DNA of 64,000 bases from Sulfurimonas sp. (lineage in GTDB: Bacteria; Campylobacterota; Campylobacteria; Campylobacterales; Sulfurimonadaceae): positions 1-64,000 of the forward strand of contig NZ_JALSKT010000080.1 in NCBI RefSeq assembly GCF_026988655.1, given 5' to 3'. The notes under the pieces are model-generated. The model was given only the letters and a program-made list of their open reading frames with translations, made no database searches and was not told the origin of the DNA. Made by a program: the position numbers and the translations under genes. The stretch's first letter is position 1; each line of letters starts with the position of its first letter. Positions 1-6,487 of this stretch are shown one piece after another.

Positions 1-38
1 TCGAAATCTGCATTATAACTTTTTCTCTTCTTACTCAT
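1..38 (-). CDS. Transposase OrfA-like protein, N-terminus only
   Basis: An ATG on the minus strand at 38, preceded by GGGATAAAG, opens a frame that reads MSKKRKSYNADF before it leaves the window. A basic start followed by a Y-[TSN]-x-[DE]-F segment is typical of the helix-turn-helix OrfA protein of IS3-family elements, which binds the element ends and is fused to the DDE transposase by frameshifting. Only twelve residues are visible. The terminal TGAACC sequence upstream supports the reading, but another small basic protein cannot be excluded. Confidence 0.45.
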   Translation of the reverse strand, partial: MSKKRKSYNADF

Positions 39-121
39 TTCTTTATCCCTATATTTTCTATTTCAATTGTAACATTTTGAAATTAAATTTGAAAATTTAC
101 TGGTTCGATTTTTGGGGTTCA
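1..121 (-). mobile_element. End of an IS3-family-like insertion sequence (partial)
   Basis: Read on the minus strand, this stretch begins with TGAACCCC near position 121, the kind of TGAACC terminus found on some IS3-family elements, and leads after about 80 bases of leader into the start of a transposase-like reading frame at 38. The element runs off the left edge of the window, so neither its other end nor a target duplication can be seen. The call rests on the short terminus plus the first dozen residues of the frame and is therefore tentative. Confidence 0.45.
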
Positions 122-230
122 TTATAGTAATTATGATGGAACCAAGTTCATATTTCTTATTGATTATTTGAAAAAATAGATTAGCCTGCGTTTCACTTTG
201 TGATTTATAACTTATAATAAACAAATGACT

Positions 231-259
231 TTGGATATAGTAGTCGTTTTTGTTATAAT
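231..259 (+). promoter_or_regulatory. Sigma-70-type promoter for mntA-hepT, probably giving a leaderless mRNA
   Basis: TTGGAT at 231-236 and an extended -10 box, TGT-TATAAT (hexamer at 254-259), are separated by 17 bases. The expected start of transcription, six to eight bases after the -10, falls on the ATG at 266, so the message would begin at or next to the start codon. No Shine-Dalgarno sequence lies before this ATG. Confidence 0.6.
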
Positions 260-265
260 AGTTAA

Positions 266-682
266 ATGATAAAAACATTACAAACATTTTTTCAAGAATA
301 CAACTTTGATTTTGTGTTACTATTTGGGTCCGCTGCTACAAATACTATGCATGAGATGAGTGATATAGATATTGGCATTTTTACAACAGAAAAAATCCCT
401 TTAAAAGAGATTGGCTATATTACTGCTATCTTAGAGAACAAACTCAATAAAAAAGTGGATATATGTTTTTTGCACTCTATTGAGAAAAAAGATCCAAACT
501 TTGCATTTTCAATTTTAGAAAATCATAAACTCATTACACTCAATGATGAAAAAATTTATATTGATTTTAAAACAAAAGTCCAGCTTGCTTATCTCGACCA
601 TAAAGAGTTAATTGAAGCAAATTTCACTAGTCTAAAAAATCGATTAGAAAGTGGTAGTTTTGCAAGGAGAAATTATGCTTGA
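266..682 (+). CDS. mntA: MNT-type nucleotidyltransferase antitoxin (MntA-like)
   Basis: This 138-residue protein is a minimal nucleotidyltransferase. The family motif GS-x10-DxD is complete: G21-S22, D33 and D35. In characterised MntA-HepT pairs the antitoxin transfers AMP to the HEPN toxin and silences it. The gene overlaps the downstream HEPN gene by 8 bases, the usual antitoxin-first order. The GS motif lies so close to the N-terminus that the first ATG is needed, although it has no ribosome site and sits just after a -10 box. Assignment to the family is firm; the activity is inferred from the pairing. Confidence 0.85.
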   Translation: MIKTLQTFFQEYNFDFVLLFGSAATNTMHEMSDIDIGIFTTEKIPLKEIGYITAILENKLNKKVDICFLHSIEKKDPNFAFSILENHKLITLNDEKIYIDFKTKVQLAYLDHKELIEANFTSLKNRLESGSFARRNYA

Positions 683-1070
683 GCGTTTAACGCATTTAGA
701 GGAGAATATTGTCTCATTAAAAGAGTTGCAATCAAAAATTTCTCTTGATAATATAAAAAACAATAAATTTGATGAGTGGGCACTTCGTTATGGAATTTTT
801 GAATCTATACAAATTATTATAGATATCTCGTGTCATATTGCTGCAAAATACAATTTAGGAACATCCAAAAGTTATGTAGAGTGTATTGAGAAACTACAAA
901 AGTTTGATTATATTTCAAAAACACTATCAAAATCTCTCATCTCAGCCATAGGACTTAGAAATATGTTAATTCATGAGTATGTTCGTATCGATCTTGAACA
1001 GCTCTATTCATTTTTGGATTTTATTGATGACTTTAGTGCTTTTGGAATTGCGATAAAAGAGCTTGTCTGA
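675..1070 (+). CDS. hepT: HEPN-domain toxin (HepT-like, DUF86)
   Basis: This is a small, all-helical HEPN protein, 131 residues from the ATG at 675, which follows GGAGAA and overlaps the end of mntA. An upstream start at 651 would add eight residues but has no better ribosome site. The catalytic RNase motif R-x4-H-x-Y is present as R95, H100, Y102 in the segment RNMLIHEY. In HepT toxins the tyrosine of this motif is the residue AMPylated by MntA. The pair lies just beside an insertion-sequence end, a common setting for mobile toxin-antitoxin modules. The target RNA cannot be read from sequence. Confidence 0.85.
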   Translation: MLERLTHLEENIVSLKELQSKISLDNIKNNKFDEWALRYGIFESIQIIIDISCHIAAKYNLGTSKSYVECIEKLQKFDYISKTLSKSLISAIGLRNMLIHEYVRIDLEQLYSFLDFIDDFSAFGIAIKELV

Positions 1071-1103
1071 ATTGGTTGTTTAATGTATTATACGAAGGAA
1101 AAT

Positions 1104-1964
1104 ATGATGAGAGTTGCTGTTGTAGGTTTGGGTGGTGTTGGTGGCTATTTGGCAGCTAGTTTTGCAAAAACTAGTTTAGATGTTGTAGGATTTGCAAGAG
1201 GTGAACATCTCAAAGAGATTCGTAAGTCTGGCATCAAGATAGTAGAAGATACGAAAGAGTGGAGCGTACCGCTAAAAGTACAAGAGCTAAACGCAGTAGA
1301 GGGTTGTTTTGATGTGGTACTGTTTTGTGTGAAGAGTTATGATCTGGTAGATTCTTATAAAAACATAGCCTCAAATATTGATGAACATACGATTTTGATG
1401 TCATTTTCCAATGGTGTAAATAATGCTGAAGTGCTACGCTCACTCTCAAACGCAGTAGTCTTGGAGAGTTGTATATATATTCTCTCTCACATTGAAAAAG
1501 CAGGTGTTATTCGTAAAAAAGGCAAAGTTTTTGCAGCTGTCTTTGGTGGAGATGAAAAAGCGACACAAAAAGTGGCAACTCTCTTTGAAAAAGCAGAACT
1601 TCGTTATAAAACTCCACAAAACATTAAAGAAGCGCTCTATAAAAAGTACATATTTATCGCAGCTTTTGCAACACTCACTTCTTACTATGATAAAAGTATC
1701 GGGTATATTTACGAACATCATTTTGATATGGCAAAAGAGTTGTTAGAAGAGATAGCTGCTTTTGCCAAAGAAAAAGAGGGCATAGATATAAGTGGTGAGG
1801 TACAAAAAGCACTCGACACTGCAAGTAAAGTGCCTTATAAGTCTTCAACTTCTATGCATCTTGATTTTCAAAATGGCAAAAAGACAGAGCTTGAAAACCT
1901 TAGTGGCTATGTGAAAAAACCACTGATGCAAGAACTTTATAAAGAACTCAGTAAGAGAAAATAA
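1104..1964 (+). CDS. panE: Ketopantoate reductase family protein (PanE/ApbA)
   Basis: The product resembles 2-dehydropantoate 2-reductase, which reduces ketopantoate to pantoate with NADPH in pantothenate and CoA synthesis. The N-terminus holds a Rossmann dinucleotide site, VAVVGLGGVGG, and the C-terminal half has the conserved lysine region (ALYKKYIF) and the S-S-M-x-x-D segment (SSTSMHLDFQNGKKTE) that binds substrate. The start chosen is the first of two adjacent ATGs at 1104, preceded by AAGGAA; a start at 1083 lacks a ribosome site. Length, about 286 residues, is usual. PanE-like paralogues of other function exist, so the exact substrate is not certain. It carries two copies of the AAACGCAGTA motif. 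Confidence 0.75.
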   Translation: MMRVAVVGLGGVGGYLAASFAKTSLDVVGFARGEHLKEIRKSGIKIVEDTKEWSVPLKVQELNAVEGCFDVVLFCVKSYDLVDSYKNIASNIDEHTILMSFSNGVNNAEVLRSLSNAVVLESCIYILSHIEKAGVIRKKGKVFAAVFGGDEKATQKVATLFEKAELRYKTPQNIKEALYKKYIFIAAFATLTSYYDKSIGYIYEHHFDMAKELLEEIAAFAKEKEGIDISGEVQKALDTASKVPYKSSTSMHLDFQNGKKTELENLSGYVKKPLMQELYKELSKRK

Positions 1965-2048
1965 CCTAAGTACCTCTTCAGCTCTTTTATTCTTAATTTT
2001 ATACTATAGAGAATTTTCAGCTTCTTATTACAAGAAAAATGTGTAATA

Positions 2049-2075
2049 ATTACCCAATTAAAATACTGGGGTAAT
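2049..2075 (+). promoter_or_regulatory. Inverted repeat over the msrA ribosome site
   Basis: ATTACCC (2049-2055) and GGGTAAT (2069-2075) form a 7-bp inverted repeat with a 13-base loop, ending four bases before the msrA start codon. The right arm contains the only purine-rich stretch that could serve as a Shine-Dalgarno sequence. It could be an operator or an RNA hairpin that covers the ribosome site; the sequence does not decide between them. Confidence 0.35.
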
Positions 2076-2078
2076 AGA

Positions 2079-2606
2079 ATGAAAAAAGAGAGAATAGTTT
2101 TAGGTGGCGGATGTTTTTGGTGTATAGAAGCAGTTTACACAAATGTAAAAGGAGTTATCTCAGCTGTGAGTGGTTATGCTGGTGGAGCAAGAGCAAACCC
2201 TAGTTATGAAAATGTTTGTACTGGAGCAACGGGACATGCAGAAATAGTGGATATCACATATGATGCGGATGAAGTTTCTCTGAGTTCACTCTTAGACATC
2301 TTCTTTACTGTACACAATCCAACAACATTGAATGCACAAGGTGCCGATAAAGGAACACAATATCGTTCTGTCATATACTATGCGAATGAAGAGGAAAAAG
2401 AGATTATTGATGCATCAATAAAAAAACATCAAAGTGAGTTTGTAGATAAAATAGTGACTGAGGTAAGTCCTCTTCCTGAAGTCTACCCAGCAGAAGGGTA
2501 TCATCAAAATTACTACAATCAAAATAGCTCGCAAGGGTATTGTCAGGTGGTTATCGCACCAAAACTCCAAAAATTTATGACGAAATTTCCAGATAAATTA
2601 GCTTAG
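2079..2606 (+). CDS. msrA: Peptide methionine (S)-S-oxide reductase MsrA
   Basis: MsrA reduces the S-form of methionine sulfoxide in proteins, using a cysteine that attacks the sulfoxide and is regenerated by thioredoxin. The catalytic motif GCFWC is present near the N-terminus (C12, with a further cysteine at 15), followed by the usual family blocks GHAEIVDITYD, the segment with TQYRS, and PAEGYHQNYY. Length, 175 residues, is normal for a single-domain MsrA without an MsrB fusion. It stands alone with its own upstream region, which carries an inverted repeat over the ribosome site. Confidence 0.95.
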   Translation: MKKERIVLGGGCFWCIEAVYTNVKGVISAVSGYAGGARANPSYENVCTGATGHAEIVDITYDADEVSLSSLLDIFFTVHNPTTLNAQGADKGTQYRSVIYYANEEEKEIIDASIKKHQSEFVDKIVTEVSPLPEVYPAEGYHQNYYNQNSSQGYCQVVIAPKLQKFMTKFPDKLA

Positions 2607-2652
2607 ATGTGATAAACTATCTTTATTGGTACACATTTTAAAGGTAGTTTTT

Positions 2653-3600
2653 ATGGAAAAAATTCATCAACTAGTCATTGTAGGTGCAGGACCTGCAGGA
2701 ATCGCTACTGCGGTAGAGAGTTATTTGCAAGGTATTCATGATATTGTCCTTCTTGAGAAAGACACAGAGCATAACTCTACGATTAGAAAGTATTACAAAG
2801 AAAATAAGCGTGTAGATTTAGAGTGGAAGGGTCAAAAAGTCGAACTTAACGGTCGTATTCATTTTATCGATGGCACAAAAGAGACGACACTTGATTTTTT
2901 TGATGAGATTTTAGATAGTCATGAAGTTGAGCTGCAAACGCAGGTAGAAGTGCAATCTATTGAAAAAAAAGATGGATATTTTGAAGTTCATATGGCAGGC
3001 AAATCTTTACGAGCAAAAAATGTTGTTGTTACCATAGGTCGTATGGGAAAACCAAACAAACCAAGCTATAAAATACCTCCAAGCATCAGAAAAAAAGTAA
3101 ATTATACTTTAGATGATTGTCAAGACGGAGAAAAAGTTCTTATCGTTGGTGGTGGAGATAGTGCTGTTGAGTATGCTGTTGATTTGAGTGAGAAAAATGA
3201 TGTGGCGATATGCTACAGACGAGCAACATTTCGTCGGGCAAATCCTACAAATCAACAAAACATTGCCAATGCAATAGCACATAATGAGGTACGTCCTATT
3301 TTAAATGTAAATATTCTTGGACTAGAAGATGATAACTCTAAAGTAAAAGTCTTATTTGAAGATAGAGAAGCTGAAACATTTGATAGGGTTATTTATGCCA
3401 TTGGTGGAACAACTCCAAGTGCATTCTTAGCGAGTTCAGGTATCCAAGAAAAAGATGGAAAACCGGTGCATGATGAACATTATGAAACAAATGTCAAGGG
3501 CTTATTTGTAGCAGGCGACATTACGCAAGAGAGTGGAGGAAGCATTGCTCTTGGATTAAACCATGGCTATGACATCGCTCGCTATATTCAAGGGAGTTGA
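2653..3600 (+). CDS. FAD-dependent pyridine nucleotide oxidoreductase (thioredoxin-reductase-like)
   Basis: The protein has two Rossmann sites: an N-terminal FAD site, VGAGPAGIATA, and a central NAD(P)H site, VLIVGGGDSAVEYA. It ends with the FAD-binding segment GLFVAGDI that is typical of thioredoxin-reductase-like flavoproteins. I see no CxxC redox pair between the two domains, so it is more like the ferredoxin/flavodoxin-NADP reductase or YpdA branch than a true thioredoxin reductase. The ATG at 2653, with AAGG ten bases upstream, was preferred over one at 2626 because the FAD motif then starts about ten residues in. The 3' end overlaps a convergent gene by 13 bases. The substrate is unknown. 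Confidence 0.8.
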   Translation: MEKIHQLVIVGAGPAGIATAVESYLQGIHDIVLLEKDTEHNSTIRKYYKENKRVDLEWKGQKVELNGRIHFIDGTKETTLDFFDEILDSHEVELQTQVEVQSIEKKDGYFEVHMAGKSLRAKNVVVTIGRMGKPNKPSYKIPPSIRKKVNYTLDDCQDGEKVLIVGGGDSAVEYAVDLSEKNDVAICYRRATFRRANPTNQQNIANAIAHNEVRPILNVNILGLEDDNSKVKVLFEDREAETFDRVIYAIGGTTPSAFLASSGIQEKDGKPVHDEHYETNVKGLFVAGDITQESGGSIALGLNHGYDIARYIQGS

Positions 3601-3941
3601 GCGATAGCTTTGTCTTTTTCGCTTAATATACCGTCTGGAGTCTCTAAGATGAGTTCAATCTCACAACTGAGATACTCCGAAGTAGTAAGCGGTGAAAAAT
3701 GCTTGTCTTCAAACGCAGCTCTTTTGGCTCCTATGATGATAGCATCTACTAAACTTTTCTCTTGTTTGCTTGTGTAACTTCCTCTTAATTCATTGTTTAT
3801 ATATAGATTTGTTATTGTAGGTATATTTTGTGCGAGAAGTGCATACTCAGCTAAAAGAGCATCTTTATCTATGGAGTTTTGTGCTTGGAGGACTTCTTCT
3901 ATAGAGTCTCGGGCGAGTTGCAGTAAAACAGAACGACCCAT
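3588..3941 (-). CDS. AMMECR1-domain protein (short form)
   Basis: This 117-residue protein matches the AMMECR1 fold: an N-terminal helix, a region equivalent to the LRGCIG block that here reads LRGSYTS, then the segment AAFEDKHFSPLTTSEYLSCE, which is the family's most typical stretch, and a strand ending ILETP. The usual cysteine of LRGCIG is missing. The ATG at 3941 overlaps the TGA of the antiporter gene, so the two are translationally coupled. In many bacteria this domain is the A component of the AmmeMemoRadiSam system, but neither the Memo nor the radical SAM partner is seen here. Function unknown. Confidence 0.65.
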   Translation of the reverse strand: MGRSVLLQLARDSIEEVLQAQNSIDKDALLAEYALLAQNIPTITNLYINNELRGSYTSKQEKSLVDAIIIGAKRAAFEDKHFSPLTTSEYLSCEIELILETPDGILSEKDKAIAQLP

Positions 3942-5104
3942 CACTCAGCTCCTAATTCTTTTTTTATTTTATAAATATTGATAAGTTTGATAACAATCAT
4001 AACACCTATGACTTGAAAGAGCGCTGCTAAGATGAAAGCAAAATAGTGTAGCTTATCAATAGAGTTGGCACTATATGCTAATGTCGCCATAGCGATAAGC
4101 AGTGTAAGGGGCATAGAGTGTGAAAGTCCCATAAGGAGTGCATCGATAACTCCAAGCTCTTTTATAAAAACAAGAGAAGCAAAGAGTCGCATAGTTATCA
4201 TAATAAAAGTAATAACGACTGCTTCTTTGATAAGCCCCGGCATAAAAAGAGCATCGAGATTAAAAGAGCTGCCAATATGGATAAAGAAGATAGGAATTAA
4301 AAACCCAAAACCAAAAGAGGCAAGTTTTTCGGGCAACTCTAGTTTATGCTCAAAGAATGTTGGAATGAAAATACCGGCTAAAAAGGCACCAAAAGCAAGT
4401 TCAAGATGCAGATAAAGCATAGCACCTACAAGCAAGAAAAATATCCCCATCGAGAGTCTGATGTCTTGTTCTTTGTTATCTTTGTGTGGCATAAGTAAGG
4501 TAGCCACCTTAGGAAACCACCAGAAGATAAGCTGCATAGAACGAAAAAGCAAAAACATAAAAAGAAGAAAGGCTAGTAGTGCCATGATGGTTTGAAAGAG
4601 CTTGAGTCCTATTCCGAATTTTAGAGCAGCTGAACTAATGGTGAGTATCATAATACTTGCGACTTCTCCTATCGCACCTACTGTGAGTGAAAGGTTGAGC
4701 CATGGGGTTTTACCGTACTCTTTTGAGAGTGAGGCAACAAGTCCAACAGAGATAAGTGGAAGAAGTACGATAAATATTTTTCCAAGTTCAAACTGCATGG
4801 AAAAGATGACAGAAGATGCATACAAAATGATAAGGTAAAGGAGAACTTTTTGAAATGTTTTTGGCGTAATTTTTAGTATATTTTTGAGGTTTATTTCTGT
4901 TCCTGCGATAAACATCAAGTACAAAAATCCAAACTCTGCCACTAAATCAAAAAGGTGTTCATCATGTAAAAAGCCTGCATAGCCAAGGATAGACCCTAGA
5001 ATGATCTCTACAGGAGTTGTTGGTAAGCGAAAAGATTTGGCTATAAAGGGTGAAAAAATTATAATGAGAGAGATGGTTATAATTAAAGTGGTATTATCAG
5101 CCAT
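3941..5104 (-). CDS. Cation:proton antiporter, CPA2/Kef type
   Basis: A 387-residue membrane protein, very hydrophobic throughout, with about ten to twelve membrane spans. It begins with a membrane segment and has the typical CPA2 pattern, including FLYLMFIAGTEINLK in the N-terminal half and LAFGAFLAGIFIPTF in the later half. Such proteins exchange potassium or sodium for protons across the inner membrane. There is no C-terminal nucleotide-binding RCK domain, so gating by NAD or glutathione as in full-length KefB/C is not expected. It is the fourth gene of the minus-strand run that begins with topA and overlaps the AMMECR1 gene. Confidence 0.85.
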   Translation of the reverse strand: MADNTTLIITISLIIIFSPFIAKSFRLPTTPVEIILGSILGYAGFLHDEHLFDLVAEFGFLYLMFIAGTEINLKNILKITPKTFQKVLLYLIILYASSVIFSMQFELGKIFIVLLPLISVGLVASLSKEYGKTPWLNLSLTVGAIGEVASIMILTISSAALKFGIGLKLFQTIMALLAFLLFMFLLFRSMQLIFWWFPKVATLLMPHKDNKEQDIRLSMGIFFLLVGAMLYLHLELAFGAFLAGIFIPTFFEHKLELPEKLASFGFGFLIPIFFIHIGSSFNLDALFMPGLIKEAVVITFIMITMRLFASLVFIKELGVIDALLMGLSHSMPLTLLIAMATLAYSANSIDKLHYFAFILAALFQVIGVMIVIKLINIYKIKKELGAE

Positions 5105-5123
5105 ATACTCTCTCCCTTACTTG

Positions 5124-5966
5124 TTAAACGCTTGTAGCTACATCAAGGTTGAGAGATTTGAGCATCTCCAAATCTTGACTCATAACTCTACCTTTTGTTG
5201 TTAAGTAGTTTCCTATGACAATGGAATTTGCCCCATTGTCAAAAATCTCAGCTTGGCGTGAGCCAAACATGAGCTCACGACCACCCGCAACCATAATACG
5301 CTGCGCATCCGCTAAGGTTTCTCTTGTGAGTTTGATGAGTTGGAGCGCTTCATCAGCTGTAAGAGAATTTGGTTCTAGTTCTAAAGCTTCATTATGATGA
5401 TAAAAGTTGATAGGTACAGAGGTCGGGTTGAGTGACTTTAAAGATTGAAGCATAGATACTCTATCTTCTTGTGTTTCACCAAGTCCAAAAATACCTCCAC
5501 TGATAAGTACGAGTCCAGCTGCGTTTACATTCTGACAAGTCTCATACCTTTCACTCCAAGGATGTGTTGTACAGATCTCTGGGTAAAAAGCTTCACTTGT
5601 TTCAAGGTTATGGTTGTAGGCTTGAATGCCTGCTTCTTTTAAAACAAGGAGTTGCTCGATACTAGCCGTACCATTACAAGCTATCAAACGCAGCTCAGGG
5701 GCAACTTCTTGTACCTCTTTGGCAGCATTGCAGACAAAATCTAAAGTCTTATCTGTAAGCCCTTTATCTGCTGTGACGAGACAAAAACCAAGAGCGCCAT
5801 TATCTCTTGCATTGATGGCTTCTTGTCTGATTTGATCCATAGGTTTTTGTTTGTATCGTTCTATGTCAGCTTTGTAGCGGACACTTTGAGAACAAAATTT
5901 GCAGTCTTCTTTACATGTTCCACTATTAATATTACAGATAGAACATAAAAATATTTTTTCACTCAT
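5124..5966 (-). CDS. bioB: Biotin synthase BioB
   Basis: BioB is the radical SAM enzyme that inserts sulfur into dethiobiotin. The radical SAM cysteine motif C-x3-C-x2-C is present as C18, C22 and C25 (CKEDCKFC), followed by conserved blocks such as LVTADKG, YNHNLETSE and GGIFGLGE. The 280-residue length is shorter than the roughly 345 of E. coli BioB. The start codon overlaps the last base of the phosphoesterase gene upstream, and the antiporter follows after 19 bases. No other bio gene is in the window. Confidence 0.93.
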   Translation of the reverse strand: MSEKIFLCSICNINSGTCKEDCKFCSQSVRYKADIERYKQKPMDQIRQEAINARDNGALGFCLVTADKGLTDKTLDFVCNAAKEVQEVAPELRLIACNGTASIEQLLVLKEAGIQAYNHNLETSEAFYPEICTTHPWSERYETCQNVNAAGLVLISGGIFGLGETQEDRVSMLQSLKSLNPTSVPINFYHHNEALELEPNSLTADEALQLIKLTRETLADAQRIMVAGGRELMFGSRQAEIFDNGANSIVIGNYLTTKGRVMSQDLEMLKSLNLDVATSV

Positions 5967-6487
5967 TACTTTTGCCTTGGAAATGAAAAAGTCTCACTGA
6001 GTGAGTACTTTTCTTCTTTTTTATTTTGCGTGTAATATTGTACAATAAACTCATCTTCTACAACATCAAGTAAAACACATTCAGAGATTGGTTTATTTCT
6101 AGCACAAACTTCTCCAGGGTTGATAAAAAGTGTTCCCTCGATGAAATCTACTTTAAAGGTATGTGTATGACCAAAGATAATAATCTCTGCATCATTGCTC
6201 ATATAAAAAGGCAGATGCATGAGCTTGAATTTTGTATTGGCAAGTTTAAAGTAGTAAGGCTCTTGAACTAAATGGTATTTGTTGTGGTACTCTGCTAGAT
6301 GGGCATCATTATTTCCGTACACAGCTATGTACTTTTTGCCAGATGCCTCGAGAATATCTAATGTTTCAGGGTCAACAATATCTCCAGCATGGATAAAAAA
6401 CTCAGCACCATTTTGCAAAAGCATAGCAATGGCATCTTTTGCTTTTTCTACTTTTGTATGGCTGTCTGAGATGATTCCTATCTTCAT
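5966..6487 (-). CDS. Metallophosphoesterase, YfcE/MJ0936 family
   Basis: A 173-residue protein with all metal-binding blocks of the calcineurin-like phosphoesterases: GIISDSH at the N-terminus, HAGDIVD, YGNND, and the C-terminal GHTH followed by NPGE. Small stand-alone proteins of this family act as phosphodiesterases with Mn or Ni in vitro, but the cell substrate is generally not known. It overlaps topA by one base at its start and bioB by one base at its end, so it is part of a tightly coupled transcript. Confidence 0.85.
   Translation of the reverse strand: MKIGIISDSHTKVEKAKDAIAMLLQNGAEFFIHAGDIVDPETLDILEASGKKYIAVYGNNDAHLAEYHNKYHLVQEPYYFKLANTKFKLMHLPFYMSNDAEIIIFGHTHTFKVDFIEGTLFINPGEVCARNKPISECVLLDVVEDEFIVQYYTQNKKEEKYSLSETFSFPRQK

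Noticed and set aside
63-287. Minus-strand frame of 74 codons near the left edge
   Set aside because: Low-complexity AT-rich sequence, no ribosome site, and it covers both the insertion-sequence end and the mntA promoter.
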